Of a stretch of DNA of 64,000 bases, positions 52,225 through 60,637 are shown one piece after another. A program made the position numbers and the translations under genes. This stretch comes from Xanthobacteraceae bacterium. GTDB taxonomy: Bacteria; Pseudomonadota; Alphaproteobacteria; Rhizobiales; Xanthobacteraceae. The stretch is from positions 84,657 to 148,656 of the forward strand of contig JARBUD010000006.1 in NCBI GenBank assembly GCA_029239875.1, in the 5' to 3' direction. The stretch's first letter is position 1; each line of letters opens with the position of its first letter. Below the pieces are notes generated by a model, which was given only the letters and a program-made list of their open reading frames with translations, did no database searches and was not told the DNA's origin.

Positions 52225-52299
52225 TGGCGCGCCCTAGGGGAGTCGAACCCCTCTCTCCACCGTGAAAGGGTGGCGTCCTAACCGATAGACGAAGGGCGC
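52225..52299 (-). tRNA. tRNA-Glu (TTC anticodon)
   Basis: The minus strand folds as a cloverleaf: acceptor GCGCCCT/AGGGCGC, D-arm TCGTCTATCGGTTAGGACG, anticodon arm CCACC-CTTTCAC-GGTGG with anticodon TTC, T-arm AGGGGTTCGACTCCCCT, and an encoded CCA end. Confidence 0.95.
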
Positions 52300-52459
52300 G
52301 CAGGCGCGGCTCTTATAGGTGCGACGGCCCCGGCGCACAAGCCGTCGCAGACATCGCCGTCCACAGCCTTGGCGGAGGCTGCCGGCCGTGCCTTGCCGGC
52401 TGTCCGGCAGGGCACACGTGGAGGTCAGGCTGGCGGGATCCGATCCGTGGGACCCTGCC

Positions 52460-52882
52460 TCACCACTTGCCGGTGTTCGGCATCGATGCCCACGGCTCCT
52501 GCGGCTCGAGCGCGCCGCCTTTCTGCAGCAACTCGATGGAGATGTTGTCCGGCGAGCGCACGAAGGCCATGCGTCCGTCGCGCGGCGGGCGGTTGATGGT
52601 GACGCCGCCGGCCTGCAGCTTCGCGCAGGTCGCGTAGATATCGTCGACCTCGAAGGCGAGATGGCCGAAATTGCGGCCTTCGCCATAGGCTTCCGGGTCC
52701 CAGTTGAAGGTCAACTCGATCTCCGCGACGCGCTCCTGGCCGGGCGCCGCCAGGAAGACCAGCGTGTAGCGGCCCTTCGAATCTTCCCGGCGACGCAGCT
52801 CCGCCAGGCCTAGCTTGTTGCAGTAGAAGTCGAGCGAGGCGTCGATGTCGGTGACGCGGACCATGGTGTGAAGATATTTCAT
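52460..52882 (-). CDS. gloA: Glyoxalase I (lactoylglutathione lyase)
   Basis: 140 residues of the vicinal oxygen chelate fold. Metal ligands correspond to those of E. coli GloA: His5 ([12 protein letters not shown]), Glu in AEIELTFNW, His in [11 protein letters not shown] and Glu in ISIELLQKG. It isomerises the methylglyoxal-glutathione hemithioacetal to S-lactoylglutathione. The gene is monocistronic between tRNA-Glu and the divergent sirtuin gene. Confidence 0.92.
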   Translation of the reverse strand: MKYLHTMVRVTDIDASLDFYCNKLGLAELRRREDSKGRYTLVFLAAPGQERVAEIELTFNWDPEAYGEGRNFGHLAFEVDDIYATCAKLQAGGVTINRPPRDGRMAFVRSPDNISIELLQKGGALEPQEPWASMPNTGKW

Positions 52883-52938
52883 GGCTACCTTGCGAGGCTC
52901 AGGCGGCGCAACCGCCGGTGGGACGAGTGGCGCACATT

Positions 52939-53913
52939 ATGGCGACGGGCGATGACATCAAGGCGGCATGCGCGGATCTCGCCGGCATTCTCAGGGACAT
53001 GCTCCGGGGCGTGGCCTTCACCGGCGCCGGCATTTCCACCGAATGCGGCATCCCCGATTTCCGCTCGCCGGGCGGGCTGTGGACGCGCAACCGGCCGATC
53101 GACTTCGAGAGCTTCCGGTCCAGCCGGCAGATGCGTGACGAGGCTTGGCGCCGGCGATTCGAGATGGAGGCGGCATTCGGCGGTGCGCAGCCGGGACGCG
53201 GTCACAAGGCGCTGGCGCGGCTGCTGGCGGAGGGGCGGCTCGCCGGCATCGTGACGCAGAACATCGACGGGCTGCACCAGGCTTCCGGCGTGCCGGACAC
53301 ACATCTCGTCGAACTGCACGGCAACAGCACTTACGCCACCTGCCTCGACTGCGGCACGCGCTACGAACTCGGCTGGGTGCGCGGGCGCTTCGAGGCGAGC
53401 GGCGGCGCGGCGCCGGATTGTCCGGATTGCGACGGCCCGATCAAGACCGCGACTATCTCCTTCGGCCAACCCATGCCGGGCGAGGCGATGGCCCGCGCGG
53501 GCGCGCTCACCGCCGCCTGCGACGTGTTCCTCGCCATCGGTTCCTCGCTGGTGGTCTGGCCGGCGGCGGGCTTTCCCGTGCAGGCCAAGCGCGGCGGCGC
53601 CCGGCTCGTCATCATCAATCGCGAGCCGACCGAGCTCGACGACATGGCGGATCTCGTCATCCACGCCGATATCGGCGACGTGTTCGAAGCCGTAGGACAG
53701 CCTGAGGCCGCCGCCGAAATCGCGCGCGAATCAATTTGGGTGTTTTCGTGGCGGCGACGGGTGCTATGCTTTGAAATCAGAATCAAGCGGCTCTGCTGGC
53801 TGAGCGGGGCGAAGCGTTCGCGGAGGTACGCAGCCGATGGTGTCGGACGGTTCTCTGCCGCGGTCCGGATTGGCCTCGCACAGCTCGCTGGATCAGGACG
53901 TCGACGTTCCTGA
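52939..53913 (+). CDS. Sir2-family NAD-dependent protein deacylase with unusual C-terminal extension
   Basis: About 324 residues. The sirtuin core spans roughly 1-250: GVAFTGAGISTECGIPDFRSPGGLW, TQNIDGLHQASG, catalytic His in ELHGNSTYATC, zinc cysteines in TCLDCGTR and DCPDCDG, and IGSSLVVWPAAGFP. Homology should end near DIGDVFEAVGQPEAAAEIARE. The frame then runs on for about 55 Arg/Trp-rich residues through the promoter of the cold-shock gene and 77 bases into its coding region, as if the native stop were lost. ATG 52939 is chosen; a GTG at 52918 is possible. Confidence 0.82.
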   Translation: MATGDDIKAACADLAGILRDMLRGVAFTGAGISTECGIPDFRSPGGLWTRNRPIDFESFRSSRQMRDEAWRRRFEMEAAFGGAQPGRGHKALARLLAEGRLAGIVTQNIDGLHQASGVPDTHLVELHGNSTYATCLDCGTRYELGWVRGRFEASGGAAPDCPDCDGPIKTATISFGQPMPGEAMARAGALTAACDVFLAIGSSLVVWPAAGFPVQAKRGGARLVIINREPTELDDMADLVIHADIGDVFEAVGQPEAAAEIARESIWVFSWRRRVLCFEIRIKRLCWLSGAKRSRRYAADGVGRFSAAVRIGLAQLAGSGRRRS

Positions 53914-54436
53914 GGGGACGGAAGGCGTCGTCCAGATCGCCGGCACCATCAAATGGTTCGACGTCTCCAAGGGCTATGGCTTCGTGGTGCCGGACGGCGG
54001 CGGCAGCGACGTGCTGCTGCATGTGACCTGCCTGCGCCGCGGCGGCTTCAACACCGCGCAGGAAGGCGCGCGCATCGTCTGCGAGGCGGTGGCGCGCGAG
54101 CGCGGCTTCCAGGCGCTGCGGGTGCTGTCCATGGACGCGTCGACCGCGCTGCACCACTCGCAGCTGCCGCAGGCGCGCACCCATGTGAGCGTGCAGCCGG
54201 TCGGCGGCTTCGAGCGCGCCTGGGTCAAGTGGTTCAACCGGCTGCGTGGCTTCGGCTTCCTGTCGCGCGGGGAGGGGACGGAGGACATCTTCGTCCATAT
54301 GGAGACGCTGCGCCGGCACGGCTTGACGGAGCTGCGGCCCGGCCAGATGGTGCTGGTGCGCTTCGGCCCCGGTCCCAAGGGGCTGATGGCCGCCGAAGTG
54401 CGCCCGGACGGCGCCTCGACGCCCTCCTCTCACTAG
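53837..54436 (+). CDS. Double cold-shock-domain protein
   Basis: 199 residues with two cold-shock domains: first about 30-95 (AGTIKWFDVSKGYGFVVPDGGGSDVLLHVTCL, RNP1 KGYGFV), second about 125-190 (AWVKWFNRLRGFGFLSRGEGTEDIFVHMETLRRHG). The linker is Ser/Gln-rich. It binds single-stranded RNA/DNA. This two-domain form is usual in Alphaproteobacteria. GGAGG lies 10 bases before the ATG. The 3' tail of the sirtuin frame overlaps its start. Confidence 0.92.
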   Translation: MVSDGSLPRSGLASHSSLDQDVDVPEGTEGVVQIAGTIKWFDVSKGYGFVVPDGGGSDVLLHVTCLRRGGFNTAQEGARIVCEAVARERGFQALRVLSMDASTALHHSQLPQARTHVSVQPVGGFERAWVKWFNRLRGFGFLSRGEGTEDIFVHMETLRRHGLTELRPGQMVLVRFGPGPKGLMAAEVRPDGASTPSSH

Positions 54437-54464
54437 GGAAGCGCCTTAGCGCGCCGCGTTGCCC

Positions 54465-54953
54465 ATGCGTATCGTTCACCTCCAGGCCCGCTCGCATGCC
54501 GGCGCGGCCCGGATGCTGGCCGCCGCCTTCGTGCTGGCCTTCCTGTTCACCGCTCTCTCGGCGCAGGCGGCCAATTTCGAGAAGCTGACCATCGACACCA
54601 AGGCCGGTCCGGTCGCCGTCAACATCGAGCTGGCGGTGACGCCGGCCGAGCGCGCCAAGGGCCTGATGTACCGCACGCAGCTGGCGCCGGATGCCGGCAT
54701 GCTGTTCGACTTCGAGGTCGACCAGCCAGTCTATATGTGGATGAAGAACACCTACATCCCGCTCGACATGCTGTTCATCCGCGCCGACGGGCGGGTCGCG
54801 AGCATCGCCACCGATACTCCGCCACTGTCGACCGAGACAATCTCGTCCGGCGGCCCGGTGCGCGCGGTACTGGAGCTGCCGGCCGGCACGGTGCGGGCGA
54901 AGGGCATTGCGGTCGGCGACCGCGTGCGGCACCGGCTGTTCGCGGGCGGTTAG
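54465..54953 (+). CDS. Secreted DUF192-family protein
   Basis: 162 residues with a signal peptide (AARMLAAAFVLAFLFTALSAQA) and a DUF192 domain: VNIELAVTPAERAKGLMYRTQLAPDAGMLFDFEVDQPVYMWMKNTYIPLDMLFI, ending VLELPAGTVRAKGIAVGDRV. Likely periplasmic; the molecular role of the family is not settled. It lies 28 bases after the cold-shock gene and is convergent with the methyltransferase gene. Confidence 0.88.
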   Translation: MRIVHLQARSHAGAARMLAAAFVLAFLFTALSAQAANFEKLTIDTKAGPVAVNIELAVTPAERAKGLMYRTQLAPDAGMLFDFEVDQPVYMWMKNTYIPLDMLFIRADGRVASIATDTPPLSTETISSGGPVRAVLELPAGTVRAKGIAVGDRVRHRLFAGG

Positions 54954-54956
54954 GCC

Positions 54957-55850
54957 TTACAGCCGGGGATTGGCCCAGCCTTGCAGGCCGTCGACCACCA
55001 AGACGGGCGCGGCTCCCTCGGGAAGCCGATAGATCGCCGGCCGCTCGATCTCCAATATCCATCCGGCGCCGGTCAGCGTGTCCATCAAGGCGCCCTCGAT
55101 CGCGCGCGAATGCGTGCCGATGACCATGCGCCGCACCAACCTGTTCAGGTCCGGCAGGCTTTCCCGCACGAGCGCCGCTTCCCCGCCCTGTATGTCGATG
55201 TGCAGCAGATCGACCGGTGTCGATCCGGCAAGCGTCGAGAACGGGATCATGTCCAGCACATGATGGCTGCCGCGCGCCTTGGCGATCGCGACCTCGGCCG
55301 CCCCCGCGTCGAACACGGGCTGTGCGCCCCAGTCCGTTCCCGATGTGCCGGCGTTGGGGAACAGCGCCTTGCCGACACGGGGGGCGGCTATTCCATGGCT
55401 TATCCTGTATTCGGAGCTGGAAAAGCCGTTTGCCCCGAGCGCTTCATGCGCGAATTGGACGTGTCCGCTGTCGCCTTCGACGCCGATGAGCTCGACCTGG
55501 AGGCCTAGCCTTCTGGCGGCGACGCCGGTGCAGTTCAGCCAGCAGGCCCAGCCGCAGCCGAGCTCTATTGCCCGGAAGGTGGAGCGAGCGAAGTCGACGG
55601 TCCGCAACGCCGCCGCCCATTCAGCCAGATCGGCATGCCAGTTCGCCGGCAGCGGCAGCGGCTCGACCTCTCCCGCCCTCCCGTCCAGAATCCCGGGAAA
55701 GAACTTGGGATCGATCCGCACGCCGAGGAAATTGGTCAGATAACGGGGATGCGGCGTGAGATCGGCGGCGGCGTGACGTTCGACAGTCTCTCTGGGATCA
55801 AAAATGGCCGAACAATTGGCAAACAGAGCGCCATAGTCTTGCTGCCACAT
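54957..55850 (-). CDS. Class I SAM-dependent methyltransferase, FkbM-like
   Basis: About 297 residues. A SAM-binding fold is indicated by RAIELGCGWACWLNCTGVAARRLGLQVELIGVEGDSGHVQFA (motif I and acidic loop) and VDLLHIDIQGGEAALVRESLPDLNRLVRRMVIGTHSRAIEG, which is FkbM-like. ATG 55850 has GGGAG 6 bases upstream. The track start at 55922 adds a 24-residue Cys-containing stretch (KYGCEECGWEQS) that cannot be excluded. O-methylation of a glycan or lipid is typical of FkbM relatives, but the substrate here is unknown. Confidence 0.7.
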   Translation of the reverse strand: MWQQDYGALFANCSAIFDPRETVERHAAADLTPHPRYLTNFLGVRIDPKFFPGILDGRAGEVEPLPLPANWHADLAEWAAALRTVDFARSTFRAIELGCGWACWLNCTGVAARRLGLQVELIGVEGDSGHVQFAHEALGANGFSSSEYRISHGIAAPRVGKALFPNAGTSGTDWGAQPVFDAGAAEVAIAKARGSHHVLDMIPFSTLAGSTPVDLLHIDIQGGEAALVRESLPDLNRLVRRMVIGTHSRAIEGALMDTLTGAGWILEIERPAIYRLPEGAAPVLVVDGLQGWANPRL

Positions 55851-55947
55851 ACTTTGCTCCCAGCCGCATTCCTCGCATCCATACTTGCCCCGAAGTGCCG
55901 GTGCAACAGGCGGTGTCGTCACCCAGCAGCTCTTCCCCGTCGAGCCC

Positions 55948-57003
55948 TTACTGCTCCACCAGCTCGACGCGGCGGTTCTTCGCCTGTCCGTCCTCGGTGC
56001 GGTTGCTCGCCACCGGCGCCAGCGGGCCGAGGCCGCGCGAGGCGAGGCGCTTGGCGTCGATGCCCTGCTTGGCGAGCGCCTTGGCCACCGCGTCGGCGCG
56101 CTTGTTGGAGAGGGTGACGTTGTAGTCCAGCGTGCCCTTGTTGTCGGTATGGCCGGTCACATAGACCTTGAGCCCGGGATTGGCCTTGAGGAACTTCACC
56201 ATCTCGGCGAGCTGCGGCTCGGATTCCGGCTTGATGTCGGCTTTGTCGAAGTCGAACTGGATGCCGTAGAACAGCGCCCTTCCGTCGGTCGCGATCTTCC
56301 CATTGATCTGCTCGGCGCTGATCACCTCCATGCGCCGGTCCATCGCCTTCGGCTCGACGATCTCGCACAGCACCGCGACGTGGTCGGACAGCGCGCGCGA
56401 GGCGTCGCCGAAGCCGCCGCCCTGGTTCACCGCGGCATAGACGGAGGCATAGCTGTCGCCGTCCGGTCCCGCCTTCTTCATGAGCGTGTAGCGCACGTCG
56501 ACGACCGCATCGAAGACGGCGTCGATCATCATGCGCCGCACCTGTTCGTAGTTGGCGCCGATCACCTTGGCGCTAGGATTGTCCCAGCGATATTTGAGCA
56601 CGCGAAAGCTCTCGCCGCATTCCTCACCCGAACACTGGAAGACCGGTTCGAATCCCTTGGCGGTCAGCGCCTCGATGAAATTAGTCGCCACTTCCAGCGA
56701 GGATCGGCCGACCGGGGCGACGTAGATGGTGCGCGTGACCTTGCCCTGGACCTTCACCACTGACTTGAATTTCTTCGTGTCGGAGTAGGTGGCGCCTTCC
56801 GCCGGGCCGCTCGGCAGCGTGATCTCGTCGAAGGCCTTGGTCGTCTGGGACAGAAGGACCGAGTCCTTGTACCGTCCGGTCAGCGGGTTGTCGGCGGCTC
56901 CCGCCGCGTCCTTTTTCAGGACTCCCTCGAACGTCTCCTGCGCATGGGCGGGCGCGCACGCCAGAATGCCCATCATGATGGCCACCAACCCAAGCTTATG
57001 CAT
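55948..57003 (-). CDS. OmpA-family outer-membrane-linked protein with DUF4892-like N-terminus
   Basis: 351 residues: signal peptide (MHKLGLVAIMMGILACAPAHAQ), an N-terminal domain about 25-240 resembling DUF4892 (RTIYVAPVGRSSLEVATNFIEALTAKGFEPVFQCSGEECG), and a C-terminal OmpA peptidoglycan-binding domain (LFYGIQFDFDKADIKPESEPQLAEMVKFLKANPGLKVYVTGHTDNKGTLDYNVTLSNKRADAVAKAL). It anchors to peptidoglycan in the periplasm; no beta-barrel is seen. Confidence 0.85.
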   Translation of the reverse strand: MHKLGLVAIMMGILACAPAHAQETFEGVLKKDAAGAADNPLTGRYKDSVLLSQTTKAFDEITLPSGPAEGATYSDTKKFKSVVKVQGKVTRTIYVAPVGRSSLEVATNFIEALTAKGFEPVFQCSGEECGESFRVLKYRWDNPSAKVIGANYEQVRRMMIDAVFDAVVDVRYTLMKKAGPDGDSYASVYAAVNQGGGFGDASRALSDHVAVLCEIVEPKAMDRRMEVISAEQINGKIATDGRALFYGIQFDFDKADIKPESEPQLAEMVKFLKANPGLKVYVTGHTDNKGTLDYNVTLSNKRADAVAKALAKQGIDAKRLASRGLGPLAPVASNRTEDGQAKNRRVELVEQ

Positions 57004-57111
57004 CGCATTGCCCCCACAAGTTGCGATGAACGCATCTTCTAGCCGATGGAAGCGTTGCGGTCACTGGATTCGTGGTGTCGGGGCCGGGATCCAGCGAGTC
57101 AGCCATGTGAA

Positions 57112-57188
57112 TGGTCGGGGCAGCAGGATTCGAACCTGCGACCTGAAGTACCCAAAACTTCCGCGCTACCGGGCTGCGCTATACCCCG
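57112..57188 (-). tRNA. tRNA-Pro (TGG anticodon)
   Basis: The minus strand reads CGGGGTATAGCGCAGCCCGG... with anticodon arm GAAGT-TTTGGGT-ACTTC (anticodon TGG), T-arm GCAGGTTCGAATCCTGC, acceptor CGGGGTA/TGCCCCG (one G-T pair), discriminator A and encoded CCA. The 278 bases between it and the next gene show no feature. Confidence 0.95.
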
Positions 57189-57466
57189 ATCCATCGAAAC
57201 CGTTGAGAACAAACGGTTTACCGAAACCTGAACACAGGCGGTCGGCGATCTGGAATGGCACAGAGCGGTCGAGCATGGCAAGGGGCGGCATCGAAACTTC
57301 GGGCAAGGGCGTCGCGAACCTTGTTCCAATACCGATCAGCCGGCCGTCTCGCATGGTCCCGCGAACCGCCGCCCGCTTGCCAGAAACGCCCCCTCGTCAT
57401 AAGCAGATCGTGACCGGGGAATAGCCTGCGATCCCGAGCGGCGCGAGGGGAAGGGAGCGAGTTGAA

Positions 57467-57772
57467 ATGGTGGCACGCATCTACAAGCCGACGCGCAACG
57501 CCATGCAGTCCGGCACGGCCAAGACCAAGCTCTGGGTGCTCGACTACGAGCCCGAGCAGCCGCGCCAGGTCGAGCCGCTGATGGGCTACACCAGCTCCGG
57601 CGACATGAAGAGCCAGCTCCGCCTGCGCTTCGACAGCAAGGAAGAGGCGATCGCCTATGCCGAGCGCCACGGCATCGCCTATCAGGTGCAGGAGCCGCAG
57701 GAGGCGACGCGGCGCAAGATCGCCTATGCGGACAATTTCAGCTTCCGCCGCATCGGCCAGTGGACCCACTGA
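57467..57772 (+). CDS. Complex I NDUFS4-like subunit (ETC complex I subunit)
   Basis: 101 residues of the mitochondrial NDUFS4 / 18-kDa family found in alphaproteobacterial NADH:ubiquinone oxidoreductase: MVARIYKPTRNAMQSGTAKTKLWVLDYEP, GYTSSGDMKSQLRLRFDSKEEAIAYAERHGIAYQV, and the closing NFSFRRIGQWTH. It is a supernumerary peripheral-arm subunit that stabilises the complex. GGGAGCGAG lies before the ATG. Confidence 0.93.
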   Translation: MVARIYKPTRNAMQSGTAKTKLWVLDYEPEQPRQVEPLMGYTSSGDMKSQLRLRFDSKEEAIAYAERHGIAYQVQEPQEATRRKIAYADNFSFRRIGQWTH

Positions 57773-57797
57773 CGGGCGCCGGCGGCGCCACGAGACC

Positions 57798-57874
57798 GGC
57801 CGCGTAGCTCAGCTGGATAGAGCAGCCGCCTTCTAAGCGGCAGGTCGCTGGTTCGAGCCCAGCCGCGGTCGCCA
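57798..57874 (+). tRNA. tRNA-Arg (TCT anticodon)
   Basis: GGCCGCGTAGCTCAGCTGGATAGAGCAG..., anticodon arm GCCGC-CTTCTAA-GCGGC (anticodon TCT), T-arm GCTGGTTCGAGCCCAGC, acceptor GGCCGCG/CGCGGTC, discriminator G, encoded CCA. Prophage-type genes begin right after it, so its 3' end is the likely attachment site. Confidence 0.95.
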
Positions 57875-58082
57875 GCTAACCCTTTGATCTGTATAGCATA
57901 AGGGGAGGGGGCGGCGGTCGGGATCGGAGAACAGAATGGGCACATTCGCGGCCCTTTTCTGCATTTCGTGACAGAAAGTCCCGAGTTTTTCCCGAGCCAC
58001 GGGACGCCGAATCATCGGGGCGCCGCGTTCAAGGCGCTACCGCGCGCGCCCGCTGGCCGCCACCTTGACTCTCCCAATGGAT

Positions 58083-58097
58083 GTTCTCATTCTGTTC
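58083..58097 (+). promoter_or_regulatory. LexA (SOS) box
   Basis: GTTCTCATTCTGTTC fits the alphaproteobacterial LexA consensus GTTC-N7-GTTC exactly. It overlaps the -10 region of a possible promoter (TTGACT at 58064) and lies 32 bases before the small ORF preceding the SRAP gene. Confidence 0.7.
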
Positions 58098-58128
58098 GCG
58101 GGCGAGGGGCTCGTGATGGAAGCGGACG

Positions 58129-58341
58129 ATGAGCATCGATCTCGATCAATTTTCCCTGCCTTGGACGGTTGAGTTGACTGCGGATGAGGATGGAAACTCG
58201 CTCTTTGGCGTCGTCGACGCCGATGAGGGCTTTGTGTGCTATTCCCACAGCGACAAGATCGCGCAGGCCATCGTGGCGAATGCGGCGCTGATCAGGGCCA
58301 CCGCTGGCTACCCTTCGCCGGGGATGGCCGGCGAAGACTAA
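58129..58341 (+). CDS. Small uncharacterised protein, SOS-controlled
   Basis: 70 residues, acidic and soluble: MSIDLDQFSLPWTVELTADEDGNSLFGVVDADEGFVCYSHSDKIAQAIVANAALI. No family is recognised with certainty; the strand-rich first half followed by one helix resembles small phage-encoded proteins. It lies directly behind a LexA box and 6 bases before the SRAP gene, so it is probably DNA-damage induced. Confidence 0.65.
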   Translation: MSIDLDQFSLPWTVELTADEDGNSLFGVVDADEGFVCYSHSDKIAQAIVANAALIRATAGYPSPGMAGED

Positions 58342-58347
58342 AGCGCG

Positions 58348-59031
58348 ATGTGCAACCTCTACAGCCACACCAGCAATGTCGAGGCGATCCGCGATCTCGT
58401 TGGTTCGCTGCGCAACCTCGCCGGCAATCTGGCGCCGCAGACCGGGATATTCCCGGACTATCCGGCGCCGATCGTTCGCACTGGCGCGGACGGTGAGCGC
58501 GAGCTCACCATGGCGCGCTGGGGCATGCCGTCGCCGCCGCAGTTCGGTGACGCGCCCGTGACGAACATCCGCAACGTCGCCTCGCCGCACTGGCGGCGAT
58601 GGACCGGGCCGGCGAGCCGCTGCCTGGTGCCGTTCACCAGCTTCAGCGAATACGCGCCGGAGCCGAACCCGGTCACGAAGCGCAAGGATGTCGTCTGGTT
58701 CGCCCTGTCAGAGGAGAGGCCGCTCGCCTTTTTCGCCGGCATCTGGACGCAGTGGAGCGGCGTGCGCGGCACAAAGGCCAACCCGGTCGTCGGCCTGCAC
58801 GACCTCTATGGCTTCCTCACCTGCGAGCCGAACGCGGTGGTGAGGCCGATCCACCCGAAGGCCATGCCCGTCATCCTCACGACGGCCGAGGAGCGCGAGG
58901 GGTGGATGCGCGCGCCCTGGAGCGAGGCCTGCGCGCTGCAGCGACCACTGCCGGATGACGGGCTGACGATCGTGTCACGTGGCGCGGCGAAGGAAGATCC
59001 CGCGACAGAAGCGGAGCCCACGCTCCTCTAG
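58348..59031 (+). CDS. SRAP-family (YedK/HMCES) abasic-site processing protein
   Basis: 227 residues. Catalytic Cys2 directly after Met (MCNLYS), Asn/Arg segment [14 protein letters not shown], Glu in [15 protein letters not shown], and His in [17 protein letters not shown] proteins form a thiazolidine crosslink with abasic sites in single-stranded DNA. The upstream LexA box fits a role in the SOS response. Copies like this are common on mobile elements as well as in chromosomes. TheC-terminal tail ([17 protein letters not shown]) is disordered. Confidence 0.92.
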   Translation: MCNLYSHTSNVEAIRDLVGSLRNLAGNLAPQTGIFPDYPAPIVRTGADGERELTMARWGMPSPPQFGDAPVTNIRNVASPHWRRWTGPASRCLVPFTSFSEYAPEPNPVTKRKDVVWFALSEERPLAFFAGIWTQWSGVRGTKANPVVGLHDLYGFLTCEPNAVVRPIHPKAMPVILTTAEEREGWMRAPWSEACALQRPLPDDGLTIVSRGAAKEDPATEAEPTLL

Positions 59032-59216
59032 GTGACCGATCTTTGGATAGACCGGCCTTAGCAATGGCGCGCGATGTCTGGTTCGACCAACCTTGTTTGA
59101 CGCCTGCCGGGCCTCGCTGAGCCCGACTGCATTCCATCCGCGTCGGGGCCGTTATTTGACAGGATGAGGTACTATGGGGTGAATTAGTCGGCGACGCACG
59201 CGGATCGGCACTACCC

Positions 59217-59606
59217 ATGCCCGTTCACATACATGTTTCGGATGAGACTATTATTGGTTTCACCGAACCTGCTCAAAGGCGGCTGCAAGAAGCCGGAGAT
59301 GCTTATGTCTCCTCCGTAATTGAAGAGGCATATCGCATCGAAGCTGGACAGAATACCTCCGGTGGGCAGGCCGAGATTACGCAGAGTATGGTTGATGATG
59401 CCGTTGTGGTCAGGCGTCACCGAGTTCCTAATCGACAGGGTGAGCGAACTAGCAAACTATTGAAAATCGGTTCAAGCGTTCTGAGTCTTCTCTCAGGCTG
59501 GATGTTTAGCCTCGATACATTTAGCACCCCTTGGTTGGCTATTCTTTTTTCATTTGTCGCCGCCCTAGCGTTTTTGACGCTAAGTCTCTCGATATTGCGG
59601 GAATAG
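59217..59606 (+). CDS. Small membrane protein with a possible histone-fold-like N-terminus
   Basis: 129 residues. Residues 17-66 are helical (EPAQRRLQEAGDAYVSSVIEEAYRIEAG, then AEITQSMVDDAVV); the spacing long helix, short strand-like AEIT, helix is reminiscent of a histone-type fold, but I cannot confirm it. Two hydrophobic segments follow (about 83-99 and 106-126). Base composition is clearly more AT-rich than the surroundings. It ends 2 bases before the next gene, with which it forms a pair. Confidence 0.6.
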   Translation: MPVHIHVSDETIIGFTEPAQRRLQEAGDAYVSSVIEEAYRIEAGQNTSGGQAEITQSMVDDAVVVRRHRVPNRQGERTSKLLKIGSSVLSLLSGWMFSLDTFSTPWLAILFSFVAALAFLTLSLSILRE

Positions 59607-59608
59607 TT

Positions 59609-60208
59609 ATGATCGACAATGACCCGCGCCGTACCAAGGATAGCTACGGATACTTGCTTTGGACGTATCGTAGACGCGCCGGCCGTGTTGATTCGCTCTT
59701 GCGCATATATGCAGCGTTTGGCGTACTTGTGTCGGTTACAAGTACAGCTGCCTTGTTTCTAACTATTGTAAATATTGATCTGTCCTTCGCGCAGATGGCC
59801 CTCGTTTCTACCGCTGGCGTCGGTGCGGCGCTGGCGACACTTTCAGCAACTTTGTTGGTATTTCGGCGAGAGCTTCTTAATCGCAGCCGCGATATGGAGC
59901 GAGAGGATGCAGCATACCGGTTGATGATTGCATGGCATGAATTTGAGAGTGCCGCTAGAAACGCTCTAGCGACAGACGATGGGGAGCCCGAGACGACTCG
60001 TTCTGTCCGTTCGCTAATAGGCCATCTAATTACAGAAAATATTATCGATGCATTCGAGGCGGATACGCTTCAACTAGCTTTAACAGTGAGAAACCGAACG
60101 CTCCATTTTAACGAGGTGGAGGACGTCGGAGAGGTCGAATCATTGGTTATGTTCCTTAACTCGCTGGCCTCTCGTATCAGTGTCCACTCTTCGCACCGCG
60201 AGCGTTGA
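59609..60208 (+). CDS. Two-TM protein with HEPN-like C-terminal domain, candidate defence cargo
   Basis: 199 residues: basic N-terminus, two membrane segments (about 34-54 and 63-85), then a helical cytoplasmic domain. That domain contains RNRTLH (Arg161-x4-His166) near its end, preceded by AWHEFESAARNAL and LIGHLITENIIDAFEADTLQLALTV. The order helix bundle, then R-x4-6-H, is what HEPN RNase-type domains show. ATG 59609 is chosen because it follows the partner stop by 2 bases; the track ORF starts inside the partner. Low GC and a prophage-edge position point to transferred cargo. HEPN assignment is inference. Confidence 0.6.
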   Translation: MIDNDPRRTKDSYGYLLWTYRRRAGRVDSLLRIYAAFGVLVSVTSTAALFLTIVNIDLSFAQMALVSTAGVGAALATLSATLLVFRRELLNRSRDMEREDAAYRLMIAWHEFESAARNALATDDGEPETTRSVRSLIGHLITENIIDAFEADTLQLALTVRNRTLHFNEVEDVGEVESLVMFLNSLASRISVHSSHRER

Positions 60209-60333
60209 GGTGACGAGCAGGTTTGTCTCACTTTTAAGTCCCCGAGCACGGCGTTGCGGGTTCAGGCAGTGCGCCCCGAGGCCGCGTTCGTTGTCGATCA
60301 GGCTGCCGATGGTGTTGAGGGTAGTCATAAGCC

Positions 60334-60633
60334 TCACTCCGCCGCATCCGACTTGATCACACGCAGCGCGACCGGCGGTATGTCCGGCGGAGGGCCGCCG
60401 CCTTCGAGATCGGGGAAGAAGGCGCCGCACCGAGCCGCGTATTTCTGAGGCTTGGCGTGCTCGCTGCCGCGGCGAGGGAGCGGGCAGCTCCAAGCGACGT
60501 TGTTCAGCACCGTCAGCATCGAGGTGTCCGCGCCGTACTTCTCCGCCAGGCGCGCCAGCCGCATTTGGCCGCGGCGACGGCACAAGGTGCAGCCGAAGCG
60601 CACGATCACATAAGGATACTCGACGAGGAGCAC
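60334..60633 (-). CDS. Phage-associated hypothetical protein with zinc-ribbon-like cysteines
   Basis: About 99 residues from GTG 60633: VEYPYVIVRFGCTLCRRRGQMRLARLAEKYGADTSMLTVLNNVAWSCPL, later YAARCGAFFPDLEGGGPPPDIPP. A CxxC and two later Cys residues could bind zinc. This type of protein recurs in rhizobial prophage regions; its function is unknown. The track's 157-residue ORF extends upstream in a Pro/Arg-rich frame over another gene and is trimmed here. It starts 4 bases after the next minus-strand gene. Confidence 0.65.
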   Translation of the reverse strand: MLLVEYPYVIVRFGCTLCRRRGQMRLARLAEKYGADTSMLTVLNNVAWSCPLPRRGSEHAKPQKYAARCGAFFPDLEGGGPPPDIPPVALRVIKSDAAE

Positions 60634-60637
60634 AGCA

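Noticed and set aside
60140-60583. 147-residue minus-strand ORF
   Set aside because: Overlaps both the HEPN-like gene end and the Cys-containing phage protein in a different frame; Arg/Pro-rich shadow.
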